64,000 bases of DNA from Dyadobacter subterraneus (GCF_015221875.1 NZ_JACYGY010000001.1:3884501-3948500); one strand, 5' to 3'. Shown: positions 44,740 to 53,050, counted from the first letter of the stretch. Numbers and translations are program-made. Notes: generated from the sequence alone by a model not told the origin.

Positions 44740-45894
44740 ATGTCAGATAGATTACCAAATACTTCGTCGGAACCAAGTCCACCAGTCGGCAAAATCCTCT
44801 ATATCGATCACCTTAAAGTATTGCTTACAGGACTTGTCGTCTTGCACCATGCCTGTGTAACTTATGGCGGACCTGGCTCCTGGTACTATTCTGAAAAGAC
44901 TTTGAAAACTGGTGTGATCATCCCGGTGACCATGCTTGTAGCCACCAATCAGGCTTTTTTTATGGGGTTTTTCTTTTTTCTTTCGGCAATATTTATTCCT
45001 GCTTCCCTTACTAAAAAAGGCACCGGCGTTTTTATAAAAGACCGGCTTAAAAGGCTCGGAATTCCATTGCTGTTTTACTCGTTTATACTTTCTCCGGTGA
45101 TGAATTACTTGGTTTATTATTTTGCCGGAGGCCATCACATCACATTTTTTCAATTTTTGAGTGGATACGACAGCTGGGTAAGTTTTGGTGTGATGTGGTT
45201 TGTGGTCGCGCTTTTGCTATTTACAGCAGTCTATATTTTATGGAAGGAAGTGGACAACTCAAAGCCTGTCAAAATAAAATCTCCCTCAGTTTCAGCAATT
45301 TTAATATTTGCCGGCGGACTTGGTCTGTTGAGTTTTTTTGTAAGAATTGTATTTCCGGTAGGCTGGGTTTTAAATCCTTTCGGGTTTCAGCTGGGGCATT
45401 TCCCGCAATATATTGCTTTGTTTTTTTGGGGTATTGTTTGTTATAACAGCAACTGGCTGAATGAAATTGATTCCCGTTTTAAAAAGTCGGGCAGGATAAA
45501 GTTTTTTCTGATCGTATTCGGCTTTCCCGTAATTTTTGCAATCAGGGTTTTATTCGATGCGCCTGTCGCCTGGTATAGCGGAGGTGCTCATTTTCAATCT
45601 TTGGTATATGCTTTATGGGAACAGCTTACCGGTTTTACCATCATCACGTGGCTTCTGTATATAGGAAAAAATAACTGGAACAAACCATCTCCCTTTTTGG
45701 CAAAATTAGCCCGCTGTGCTTTTGCAGTATACATTTTTCACCCCTTTGTTCTGATTTGCTTGTCGCTTTTATTGAAAGATTGGCCGGTAGACCCCGCCTT
45801 AAAGCTCTTGTTTGTAGCACCTTTTGGTATATTGTTTAGTTTTTTGCTGGGTCATCTTATCATTCAGATTCCGGGTGTAAAGAAATTTCTTTAA
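44740..45894 (+). CDS. Acyltransferase 3 family membrane protein (OpgC-like)
   Basis: 384 residues with about ten membrane helices. LYIDHLKVLLTGLVVLHHACVTYGGPGSWYY contains the conserved His pair of acyltransferase-3 proteins near TM1 (HH). Other helices include FMGFFFFLSAIFIPASL, FGVMWFVVALLLFTAVYILW and LAKLARCAFAVYIFHPFVLICLSLLL. Such proteins acylate glycans or other envelope molecules, as OpgC does with periplasmic glucans. It starts 51 bp after the MFS gene and may be co-transcribed with it. The substrate is unknown. Confidence 0.85.
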   Translation: MSDRLPNTSSEPSPPVGKILYIDHLKVLLTGLVVLHHACVTYGGPGSWYYSEKTLKTGVIIPVTMLVATNQAFFMGFFFFLSAIFIPASLTKKGTGVFIKDRLKRLGIPLLFYSFILSPVMNYLVYYFAGGHHITFFQFLSGYDSWVSFGVMWFVVALLLFTAVYILWKEVDNSKPVKIKSPSVSAILIFAGGLGLLSFFVRIVFPVGWVLNPFGFQLGHFPQYIALFFWGIVCYNSNWLNEIDSRFKKSGRIKFFLIVFGFPVIFAIRVLFDAPVAWYSGGAHFQSLVYALWEQLTGFTIITWLLYIGKNNWNKPSPFLAKLARCAFAVYIFHPFVLICLSLLLKDWPVDPALKLLFVAPFGILFSFLLGHLIIQIPGVKKFL

Positions 45895-45935
45895 TTACTT
45901 TGCAGCGCTTACTTTCCTGCTTCTTTACCTATAAA

Positions 45936-46439
45936 ATGAGACGACAACTTACTTTGTTTATTTCTGACCAAAACGAAGAAATTGAAAAGATAAGAGCGGA
46001 ATTTAATCCTGTCCAATTTGAGCTTATTGCAGCACACGTCACTTTGTGTCGTGAAAATGAGCTTGAAAATCTTGATAAGGTTGTAAGCAATATCAAAACC
46101 ATTGGTCTTGTCAAATCTTTGCAAATTGAATTTAGCTCCGCCGAAAGGTTTGCAGATGGAAAAGGAGTATTCATTCCCGCCAAGACCGAAAATTACGATT
46201 TTCATGAACTGAGGAAAAAAATATTATACGAAACGCAAGAATTCAATCAAAATTATCTCCCGCATATTACGCTGATGCATCCGCGAAATTCAACTTGCAG
46301 CGATGAGATTTTTGACCAAATAAAAAATTGCAAATTACCGTCTGTATTAAATTTTGATACTATCAGTTTAATTGAAGAAAATGCTGACGGGAGATGGTTT
46401 ATCATTGAACAGTTTCCTCTCATAAAATCCCAGTCTTGA
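45936..46439 (+). CDS. 2H phosphoesterase / 2'-5' RNA ligase-like protein
   Basis: The ATG at 45936 (MRRQLTLFISDQNEEIEKIRAEFNP) gives 167 residues. Two HxTx motifs are present: AAHVTLC (about residue 37) and LPHITLMH (about residue 110). This pair of His motifs defines the LigT/2H superfamily, which cleaves or joins 2'-5' phosphodiester or cyclic phosphate bonds in RNA or nucleotides. There is no signal. It lies right after the acyltransferase gene; I see no RNA-repair partner. Confidence 0.87.
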   Translation: MRRQLTLFISDQNEEIEKIRAEFNPVQFELIAAHVTLCRENELENLDKVVSNIKTIGLVKSLQIEFSSAERFADGKGVFIPAKTENYDFHELRKKILYETQEFNQNYLPHITLMHPRNSTCSDEIFDQIKNCKLPSVLNFDTISLIEENADGRWFIIEQFPLIKSQS

Positions 46440-46532
46440 AAAAAAAATGTCTTAAAAAAAATATTTCGTCCACTTTGTCCAGATATGAAAATTCAGTTGT
46501 CATTAGTTTTTAACAATTAAATTTTCAATAAA

Positions 46533-46985
46533 ATGGAACCTAGAATAAACTTACACGAGAAAGGTCAAAACGCTTTAAAAACGCTTTATGCCATTGGTGG
46601 GTATCTAAAAAAATCACCTCTTGAAAAAAATCTTATCGAACTGGTTTTGTTCAGAGTATCTCAAATAAATTCTTGTGCCTATTGTCTTGATATGCACTCC
46701 AAAGATGCACGTGCAAAGGGTGAAACAGAGCAGCGTTTGTACGGTTTGAGTGCCTGGCGTGAAACTCCATATTATTCTGAACGTGAAAGAGCGGCGCTTG
46801 GATGGGCAGAAGCGGTAACAAAAGTGGTCGTTCCGGATGAAGTTTACAACGAAACAAAAAAACATTTCACCGATGAAGAAATGATTGACCTGACTTTCGC
46901 CATCACAACAATTAATACGTGGAATCGTCTTAACATAGCATTTCCTAACGCAGTTGGCACGTATCAAGTCGGTCAGTTTGGCTGA
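46533..46985 (+). CDS. Carboxymuconolactone decarboxylase / AhpD-like protein
   Basis: 150 residues. CAYCLDMHSKDARAKGETEQRLYGLSAW has the CxxCxxxH redox motif of AhpD-like proteins, preceded by the LIELVLFRVSQINS helix, as in alkylhydroperoxidase-type members. It may act as a thiol peroxidase or a peroxide-linked disulfide reductase. It stands first in a unit followed by a YCII protein and an ECF42-type sigma factor; this trio looks like one regulatory locus. Confidence 0.9.
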   Translation: MEPRINLHEKGQNALKTLYAIGGYLKKSPLEKNLIELVLFRVSQINSCAYCLDMHSKDARAKGETEQRLYGLSAWRETPYYSERERAALGWAEAVTKVVVPDEVYNETKKHFTDEEMIDLTFAITTINTWNRLNIAFPNAVGTYQVGQFG

Positions 46986-46995
46986 GAATAATATC

Positions 46996-47028
46996 TTGGC
47001 AATCAGCCTTATAAAAGCTGATTGCCAA
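46996..47028. repeat. Perfect inverted repeat between CMD and YCII genes
   Basis: TTGGCAATCAGC (46996-47007) pairs perfectly with GCTGATTGCCAA (47017-47028), a 12-bp stem and 9-nt loop, 36 bp before the YCII ATG. It has no T run, so it could be an operator, an mRNA processing or stability stem, or a weak terminator. Confidence 0.65.
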
Positions 47029-47063
47029 TACCAAATCAACTAAAACCTTAAATTCAAAAAATC

Positions 47064-47411
47064 ATGAATGAATTCTTATTGGTGATCCACCGCGACCTGA
47101 CCAGCGCGGATGCCAAACCATCACCCGAACAAATGCAGGCAGCTATTAAGCCATTTCAGGATTGGATAGGCGGTATTGCGGCACAAAATAAACTGGTAAC
47201 CCCGCCAAAACGCTGGGATTCTGACGGCCGGGTTGTTAAAGAAAATAATACGGTGACGAATGGCCCTTATGCAGAGATTAAAGAATCAATTGGCGGCATG
47301 TTGATTATCAGAGCAAATGATTATGATGAAGCTGTTGAAATCGCAAAAGGTTGCCCAATACTGCAATGGGGTGCCAAAGTTGAGGTCCGCATGGCCATTG
47401 TTACTGCTTAG
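47064..47411 (+). CDS. YCII/DGPF-domain protein paired with ECF42 sigma factor
   Basis: 115 residues with an ordinary YCII-type ferredoxin-like fold: MNEFLLVIHRDL, LVTPPKRWDSDGRVV, NGPYAEIKESIGGMLIIRANDYDEAVEIAKGCPI. The eponymous D-G-P-F reads N-G-P-Y here. In many bacteria such DGPF proteins sit beside ECF42 sigma factors, as here. Their function is not settled; they are good candidates for substrates or effectors of the regulon. It follows the AhpD-like gene and precedes the sigma gene by 49 bp. Confidence 0.88.
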   Translation: MNEFLLVIHRDLTSADAKPSPEQMQAAIKPFQDWIGGIAAQNKLVTPPKRWDSDGRVVKENNTVTNGPYAEIKESIGGMLIIRANDYDEAVEIAKGCPILQWGAKVEVRMAIVTA

Positions 47412-47421
47412 AAATATTACA

Positions 47422-47452
47422 AAACTGCCTTTATAATTGGTGAAGGCAGTTT
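47422..47452. repeat. Hairpin directly upstream of the ECF42 start codon
   Basis: AAACTGCCTT (47422-47431) pairs perfectly with AAGGCAGTTT (47443-47452), ending 8 bp before the sigma-factor ATG at 47461 and beginning 10 bp after the YCII stop. It could attenuate or block translation of the sigma factor. Confidence 0.6.
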
Positions 47453-47460
47453 ACAGATTT

Positions 47461-48708
47461 ATGGAAGAAAGAGCGTTAATACCGAAATTATTCCGGACAG
47501 AGTATCGTAAAATTGTAGCGGTACTCTGTTATTTATCTGGTATAGAGCACATTGAAATCGCAGAAGATATTGTAAGTGACACTTTTTTGGCCGCCACAGA
47601 ACTATGGAGTATCAAAGGTTTGCCAGAGAACCCCACAGCCTGGCTCTATACCGTGGCAAAAAATAAGACTAAAAATTATTTAAAGCGCAACTCATTTTTT
47701 GAGCAGAAACTTTCAGCGGATATCAAATATCTTACTCCGAAAACGGAAGAAATAGAAATTGATTTGTCAAATAAAAACATTGCCGACAGCCAGCTGGCTA
47801 TGATTTTCACGGTTTGTAATCCGGCAATTTCCAGTGAAGCGCAGGTTGCACTCGCGCTTAATCTGCTTTGCGGATTTGGAGTGCAGGAAATTGCTGACGC
47901 TTTTTTAACCAACAAAGAGGTAATTTATAAGAGAATCAACCGGGCAAAGGAAAAACTGAAAGAAGCCAATATCAAAATTGAACAGCCAACCATTTCCGAA
48001 ATAAATAACCGGCTTGACAGTGTTTTAACAACGATATATCTGCTGTTTTCAGAAGGCTATTATTCCACTGGCCGTCGCCCCGAATCCCAGAATACCATTT
48101 TAAGAAAAGATCTCTGCGAAGAGGCGATGCGTCTTTGTTATTTACTTATTGAAAATACGAGCACAAACAAACCGGCTGTTAATGCATTATTTGCCTTAAT
48201 GAGTTTTCATTCGTCAAGATTTGACGCCCGGACTAATGATGACGGCGAAACGATTTTGTACGAAGAACAGGACGAAACACGCTGGAATCAGGAGTTAATT
48301 GAACTGGGGACACACTTTTTAAATCTTGCCTCTACCGGAAATATAGTTTCAAAATATCATCTGGAAGCAGGCATTGCTTACTGGCATACGCAAAAACAGG
48401 ACAGTGCTGAAAAGTGGGAAAATATCCTTCAACTCTATAATAGTCTGCTTATTTTAGAATATTCCCCGATTGCGGCATTGAACCGAACTTTTGCATTAGC
48501 AAAAACAAATGGCAAAAAAGAGGCGATCGTTGAAGCGGAAAAACTTCATCTGACAGATTATCATTTTTATTATTCCTTGTTGGGAAATCTTTACACCGAA
48601 ATTGATAACAAAAAGGCCCTTCAACATTTTCAAGCCGCACTTCATCTTGCACATTCATCCGCTGATAAAGCTACGATCAGCAAAAATATCGAACGGCTGC
48701 TAAACTAA
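47461..48708 (+). CDS. ECF42-type sigma factor with long C-terminal extension
   Basis: The ATG at 47461 (MEERALIPKLFRTEYRKIVAVL) gives 415 residues, much longer than ordinary ECF factors (about 180). Sigma region 2 is visible (IEIAEDIVSDTFLAATELW; NPTAWLYTVAKNKTKNYLKR), and region 4 (QVALALNLLCGFGVQEIADAFLTNKEVIYKRINRAKEKLKE). The C-terminal ~230 residues are helical, probably TPR-like, as in ECF42 proteins, where this extension is needed for activity in place of an anti-sigma factor. It directs RNA polymerase to its own promoters, typically including its DGPF neighbour. Confidence 0.9.
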   Translation: MEERALIPKLFRTEYRKIVAVLCYLSGIEHIEIAEDIVSDTFLAATELWSIKGLPENPTAWLYTVAKNKTKNYLKRNSFFEQKLSADIKYLTPKTEEIEIDLSNKNIADSQLAMIFTVCNPAISSEAQVALALNLLCGFGVQEIADAFLTNKEVIYKRINRAKEKLKEANIKIEQPTISEINNRLDSVLTTIYLLFSEGYYSTGRRPESQNTILRKDLCEEAMRLCYLLIENTSTNKPAVNALFALMSFHSSRFDARTNDDGETILYEEQDETRWNQELIELGTHFLNLASTGNIVSKYHLEAGIAYWHTQKQDSAEKWENILQLYNSLLILEYSPIAALNRTFALAKTNGKKEAIVEAEKLHLTDYHFYYSLLGNLYTEIDNKKALQHFQAALHLAHSSADKATISKNIERLLN

Positions 48709-48908
48709 ATTTTTATTTTTTAACATCAATTCGATATTTCAGTTGAATTACATTGTTAATAGTCTTGCAATCAGAAATTAAATAAAACACTTACTATCAA
48801 TACTTTAAATCCAAGTAAAGTATCATCATCAAATAATTATTGCTAAATATTTTGTTTCCAAGAAAGCCGACTGTAAATTTACAACTGTAAAAATGAAAAA
48901 GTAAATTT

Positions 48909-49886
48909 ATGACTTACATCAGTGCGCAACCACAATTAGCGAGTTCATGGGACGACATATGTTATCCCGTTAATCCGGTATGGCTGGCGGATCTTTTGCC
49001 CGAATATGATATTATGGCTACTGACCGTCAGCAATTAATTGTTGGACAACCTGATGGCGGAAGAAAAACCATTTTCGGTATTCAGAGTGCTGACTATTCC
49101 ATTATTCCCAACGCAGCTATCCGCGATGTGGTTAACGAACTTGTTGCTGATTACACGCTCCAAATCAAGCACACAACAACGGGCGAGTTTAGTATAAGCA
49201 TTATTTTACCTGAGGAATTATCCATTGGTGGCGAAAAGCTCCATAAAAGCTTGATTCTGACCAACAGTTATAATGGAAAAACGCCGTTTAGCGTGCAGGG
49301 ACAAACACTGACTTCGGTATCTGACGATAATACCTTGCCAGGAAGCAGCATGTTCCGGACAGTTTGCCAAAACGGACTTGTTGGCTGGGCAGATCCTTTT
49401 GTAAAAGTATCCGCTTATCAGCAATGGCTGAAACAGTGGTCGTTGGGAAAAGAGAAAGCGCGGACTTCACAAAGTGCAAAAACGCAAAGTCGTCCGTCGC
49501 AGGCAGGTGCTGAAATACGAAAAATCCATCATGGTAAGCTCACAATCGATATTTTTCAGCAGCGGTTACGTGACATGCTGATCTATCACATTCAGGCAAA
49601 ACCAACATTAACGGCAGATATTTATGAGCATTTCCACAATACAGCTGTAAAAAAAGCGGATGAAGGTATGCTTAAAACGTTGCCAATTCCTGTACAACTG
49701 GCGAAACAGGCCCAGGAACGGTTACGACTGGAAGAGCGGATTTTGAGTTCGGATCCCTCCTACTGGCTCATGTATAATGCAGTCAATTATGCGTTATTTA
49801 CAGCCCGCAGCAGTCTGACCCTTAACGATCGGTACAAATTGGATGAACGTGTTTTTCATCATTTGGCTGCCCGTTCTTTTGCTTAG
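48909..49886 (+). CDS. DUF932 (phage/plasmid-like) protein
   Basis: 325 residues. The N-terminal two-thirds match the DUF932 pattern (SWDDICYPVNPVWL, GIQSADYSIIPNAAIRDVVNELV, FSISIILPEELSIGG, LILTNSYNGKTPFSVQG, SMFRTVCQNGLVGWAD). The family (TIGR03299-like) is frequent on plasmids, phages and integrative elements and has no settled role. Here it sits in a chromosomal region with no integrase or relaxase nearby, followed by a small unknown gene in the same direction. It may be a leftover of a former mobile element. Confidence 0.8.
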   Translation: MTYISAQPQLASSWDDICYPVNPVWLADLLPEYDIMATDRQQLIVGQPDGGRKTIFGIQSADYSIIPNAAIRDVVNELVADYTLQIKHTTTGEFSISIILPEELSIGGEKLHKSLILTNSYNGKTPFSVQGQTLTSVSDDNTLPGSSMFRTVCQNGLVGWADPFVKVSAYQQWLKQWSLGKEKARTSQSAKTQSRPSQAGAEIRKIHHGKLTIDIFQQRLRDMLIYHIQAKPTLTADIYEHFHNTAVKKADEGMLKTLPIPVQLAKQAQERLRLEERILSSDPSYWLMYNAVNYALFTARSSLTLNDRYKLDERVFHHLAARSFA

Positions 49887-49958
49887 GTACGGGATTTGAA
49901 GTTATTTTTTGTTGAGTATTTTTCAGCACAAAAATTCAATAGGTGTAAATCATTTAAT

Positions 49959-50303
49959 ATGCATTCAGTTAATCTACGTCCGGCAACAGTAATTCAATCT
50001 TTATTTTTGAATGAAGGTAATTCCAATTTGAAAGAATCGCATTTTGTCAAAGAGCTTTTCTCGGCACTTCCTCATGAAGATCTGGAATTATACGCCAGTT
50101 TTATCGGAGAAATTATCAGCAATCCCGACCATGAAGATTATATTTCGAATTCCCGGAAAAATGTTGAGCGTGTTGAATTGAACGAAACGACAAAACAAAG
50201 ATTTGTCCGTACTATGCAGCGTGTTACGCGGTTACATGAAGGAATTTCGCGGAGAGACAGAAGTTTTATTCAACAATTTTGGGCTCAGATCCGCAGACTT
50301 TAA
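49959..50303 (+). CDS. Hypothetical protein downstream of DUF932
   Basis: I start at the ATG 49959 (MHSVNLRPATVIQSLFLNEG), giving 114 residues; the frame is open to 49896 without a better start. It is helical, charged, with no signal or membrane part (KELFSALPHEDLELYASFIGE; ERVELNETTKQRFVRTMQRVTRLH; SRRDRSFIQQFWAQIRRL). I recognise no family. It is 72 bp after the DUF932 stop and may form an operon with it. Confidence 0.6.
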   Translation: MHSVNLRPATVIQSLFLNEGNSNLKESHFVKELFSALPHEDLELYASFIGEIISNPDHEDYISNSRKNVERVELNETTKQRFVRTMQRVTRLHEGISRRDRSFIQQFWAQIRRL

Positions 50304-50709
50304 GACTTAATTTCAATTTGACATCGCGGTTTCAAACGCATTTCGTTTTCATTTAGAAAACTTTCTGGTAAAAAATTATGGTAATTAAATCAGAAAAACA
50401 TTTTAATAATATTGACAGGTATCCTGATATGCGAACGGAGAATTTCCATACCGTATGTCAGATACCCTTCCATAGTTTTGCCGCAAAGACCTACTATATT
50501 TCTAATTTTAAGGACTTCAACACGATTACCCCGAATCTGCTTTAATATCAGATATCGGGGTCAATTCCCCGGTATAGGGGAAAATATTCCAGACTAAATT
50601 TTCATACTGGTCAATCTGACCATTTTCTGATACACAGATTTCCAAATGAAATCTGCATGGACGCGCTATGCAACTTCCTATGCAGCGTTTATGATATTCA
50701 ATCCATCTG
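50304..50709. promoter_or_regulatory. Candidate promoter and structured leader of the Rnk-like gene
   Basis: About 400 bp without a gene. A TAGTTTTG box at 50473-50480 fits TAnnTTTG. If used, it gives a leader of about 220 nt holding hairpins CCCCGA (50529-50534) / TCGGGG (50555-50560) and TTCCCC (50565-50570) / GGGGAA (50577-50582). An imperfect pairing of GGTATC...CTGA with TCAG...ATACC spans roughly 50416-50466. It has no reading frame of note. This resembles a regulated leader, but no riboswitch class is recognisable. Confidence 0.5.
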
Positions 50710-51105
50710 ATGACAAACAATAAAAAGAATCTTGTAATACTTGGCGAAGATGACTTTCGTCTGTTAAAACAATTCACGGAAAATTTTTCGCCTAATTCCG
50801 ATAGCAGTGAAATGACACTGTCATACGAATTAAACCGCGCAATCATAGTTGAAAACAATGAACTTCCGGAAGACAGTATCCGGCTGAATTCTAGGGTAAG
50901 AGTACGCGAACTTGTTTCGAACAAGGAGCTGGAATTCTCCATCGTTATGCCAGCTTTTGCTAACATTAAAGATCAGAAAATCTCCGTTTTAACGCCGATG
51001 GGTGCCGCTATAATCGGTCTGTGTAAAGGAGAAAAAGTAGAATGGAAGATGCCGGCAGGAATGAAAAAATTCGAAATCCTGGATGTAACCCAGGTTACAG
51101 TTTAA
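50710..51105 (+). CDS. Rnk / GreA-GreB-like transcription factor
   Basis: 131 residues, close to E. coli Rnk (136). The N-terminal ~50 residues (LVILGEDDFRLLKQFTENF; SDSSEMTLSYELNRAIIV) form the short helical part, and residues ~55-131 match the GreA/GreB C-terminal FKBP-like domain (DSIRLNSRVRVRELVSNKELEFSIVMP; ISVLTPMGAAIIGLCKGEKVEWKMP). Such proteins bind RNA polymerase secondary channel regions and alter transcription, and Rnk affects nucleoside diphosphate kinase levels. Its 5' leader holds stable hairpins. Confidence 0.85.
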   Translation: MTNNKKNLVILGEDDFRLLKQFTENFSPNSDSSEMTLSYELNRAIIVENNELPEDSIRLNSRVRVRELVSNKELEFSIVMPAFANIKDQKISVLTPMGAAIIGLCKGEKVEWKMPAGMKKFEILDVTQVTV

Positions 51106-51177
51106 ATCACTGAATGTGTAGCAGGGCAACAAGAACTTATCGCTCTGCTCCACTTAAAATCTCGTTGATATATTAAA

Positions 51178-51282
51178 ATGAAAAAATTAAAACTTCGTAA
51201 TTCGGACAGACTAACTGTATCCGAGATAATTATTATCGTCATCTGGACGTTAACGATTACTATGTTTTTTATCATTTTATAA
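51178..51282 (+). CDS. Small single-pass membrane ORF (34 aa)
   Basis: The ATG at 51178 leads to TAA at 51280-51282. The product MKKLKLRNSDRLTVSEIIII continues with a hydrophobic stretch (about residues 16-34) after a basic N-terminus, as in small single-pass membrane proteins. It lies between the Rnk-like gene and repeat copy B. Without homologues it is only a candidate. Confidence 0.35.
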   Translation: MKKLKLRNSDRLTVSEIIIIVIWTLTITMFFIIL

Positions 51283-51371
51283 TTTCTTTTTGGAGCGATC
51301 AGTTTCTTGAATCATAATCTTTTGGGCATTATCGTCTTCGTAATTTTTAGGATTTGAATATCACTTTTCAA

Positions 51372-51418
51372 ACCGTTACAAACGGTAAATTATAAAAATT
51401 CGCAGTTTTGAAACTGCG
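51372..51418. repeat. Two-hairpin dispersed repeat, diverged copy B
   Basis: ACCGTT-aca-AACGGT (51372-51386) is followed by CGCAGTTT-tg-AAACTGCG (51401-51418), same order and spacing as copy A, with shorter arms and different but still perfectly paired bases. It lies between the small ORF and the alpha/beta hydrolase gene. Confidence 0.65.
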
Positions 51419-51507
51419 CATAACTAGTGCATAATTAATAAACCAAATGTCCCAAACGGCCATTACAATTTTCTCATCTCCACCCTTTTTTACCCGAAAG
51501 ACGGGTA

Positions 51508-51515
51508 TATATTTG
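51508..51515 (+). promoter_or_regulatory. Candidate -7 promoter box of the alpha/beta hydrolase gene
   Basis: TATATTTG fits TAnnTTTG, 35 bp before the ATG at 51551. A matching -33 TTG is not evident. Confidence 0.4.
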
Positions 51516-51550
51516 ACCTTGTAACTTTTATTTATCCAAAGAAAAAGGTC

Positions 51551-52366
51551 ATGAGCTTTACAGTCTTGAAAGATAAAAACCAAAATTCCGGACCAGGGCA
51601 ATTCGCCGATGTCAATGGAATAAGAATGTATTTTGAAATTCATGGTGACGGAAATCCACTTCTATTAATTCACGGTGGCGGTTCTACTTTATATACCAGT
51701 TTTGGGAAAATATTGCCGTTGCTGGCGAAGAACTATCAGGTCATTGGCGTTGAACTTCAGGCGCATGGCCATACCTCCGACAGGGATGCGCCTGAAAGTT
51801 TTGAACAGGATGCCGATGATGTGGCCGGATTGTTAATGCAACTAAACATTTCCGGCGCAAATATTTTCGGTTTCAGTAACGGCGGTAATACGGCGATGCA
51901 AATTGCCATCAGACATCCAAAATTGGTAAGCAAGTTAATTCTGGCTTCTTCTTTTTACAAGAGAGAAGGAATGTATTCTTGGTTTTGGGATGCCATGGAG
52001 AAGGCAAGTCTGAATGATATGCCAAAAATTTACCAGGACGAATTTTTTAAAATCAATCCAAGCCAGGCTGCATTGCAGAATATGCACGACAAAGATGCGA
52101 ACAGAATGCGTACGTTTCAGGATTGGAAAGATGAGGATATCAGTTCAATCCAGGTACCTGTTCTCGTTATAAGTGCCGACCAGGATGTGGTTCGTCCTGA
52201 ACATGCGGTTGCAATGTTTCGTCTTTTTCCTCATGGAAGGCTGGCCCTGTTCCCCGCCAGCCACGGGAGTTATATGGGCGAGATCATGTCACAGGGTGGC
52301 AATAGCAAAATACCAGAATTGTTTGTTGAAATGGTGAATGAATTTATTGAAGCGCCAATGCCCTGA
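51551..52366 (+). CDS. Alpha/beta hydrolase
   Basis: 271 residues, cytosolic. The core shows LLLIHGGGSTLYTSF (oxyanion region), the nucleophile elbow GFSNGG (Ser), VISADQDVVRPE with the acid Asp and FPASHGSYMGE with the His. This matches the large family that hydrolyses esters, epoxides or C-C bonds; a detailed substrate cannot be read. It has its own TATATTTG box upstream and does not appear to be part of an operon. Confidence 0.85.
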   Translation: MSFTVLKDKNQNSGPGQFADVNGIRMYFEIHGDGNPLLLIHGGGSTLYTSFGKILPLLAKNYQVIGVELQAHGHTSDRDAPESFEQDADDVAGLLMQLNISGANIFGFSNGGNTAMQIAIRHPKLVSKLILASSFYKREGMYSWFWDAMEKASLNDMPKIYQDEFFKINPSQAALQNMHDKDANRMRTFQDWKDEDISSIQVPVLVISADQDVVRPEHAVAMFRLFPHGRLALFPASHGSYMGEIMSQGGNSKIPELFVEMVNEFIEAPMP

Positions 52367-52387
52367 TCAAAATTTTATTTTTGATAA

Positions 52388-53050
52388 TTACAATTTATAC
52401 ATCAGCTGCACATTAAAACTAAGCTGGTATGTACGCGAATAATTATCCGAAGTATTTGAAACAGGAATTTCGTAATGAAAAGTTGGCTGGGCTATAATGG
52501 AGAGATGAGGTGCAAAATTATAAATCACACCGGCTCCCACTGTGGGTGATACTCTGGAATATTTATCTGATTTAATAATAAAATTACCAAAGCCAGGAAT
52601 ATCAAAATGACTTGTTGTCCGGAAATTAAATAAAGTACCCGCGGAAAAATAAGGTGAAAATTTCCTGTCAAATGCCTGGTAATTAACCATTACCGGAATT
52701 GACAAATTATGTGAACGAACACTTGAGGCAATCAAATTTAAATTCGATTCACTTAGCCATAAACCTGTTGATGCTGACCATTGGGGAGAAAAAGAATATC
52801 TGGCATTTAACCCGATCGAGTAACCCTTGAACGTATTCTCAGAATTATTTTCTACAATTGTGGTCCCGGTTCCACTGGCATTTGGTATCTCGTTTGTCAC
52901 ATAACTTTTGCTATGGGTTTTAAAGGGAGATACACTGGCAGAAAATGCAAATTTACCTTGCGCCAAAACCTCCGGTGAGAAAAATAAGAATCCAGTAAGA
53001 AAAAGCAAGATTATAAAAACCTGACGCATTAGTATTCGTTTTACTTTCAT
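52388..53050 (-). CDS. Outer-membrane beta-barrel protein, PorT/OmpW-like, copy 1
   Basis: 220 residues. The N-terminus (VFIILLFLTGFLFFSPEVLAQ) is a signal peptide, either from the first ATG or from M8. The mature part is a small barrel (SIGLNARYSFSPQWSASTGLW; LSIPVMVNYQAFDRKFSPYFSAGTLFNFR; VSPTVGAGVIYNFAPHLSIIAQPTFHYEIP; YQLSFNVQLMYKL). It shares many strands with the gene at 53086, including ARYSFSPQWSASTGLWLSES and VGAGVIYNFA blocks, so the two are a tandem duplication. Function unknown. Confidence 0.85.
   Translation of the reverse strand: MKVKRILMRQVFIILLFLTGFLFFSPEVLAQGKFAFSASVSPFKTHSKSYVTNEIPNASGTGTTIVENNSENTFKGYSIGLNARYSFSPQWSASTGLWLSESNLNLIASSVRSHNLSIPVMVNYQAFDRKFSPYFSAGTLFNFRTTSHFDIPGFGNFIIKSDKYSRVSPTVGAGVIYNFAPHLSIIAQPTFHYEIPVSNTSDNYSRTYQLSFNVQLMYKL

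Noticed and set aside
50412..50597. A plus-strand frame of 61 codons in the space before the Rnk-like gene
   Set aside because: The product is low in helix or strand pattern, has no recognisable family, and the frame overlaps the two strong hairpins at 50529-50582, which better explain the sequence.
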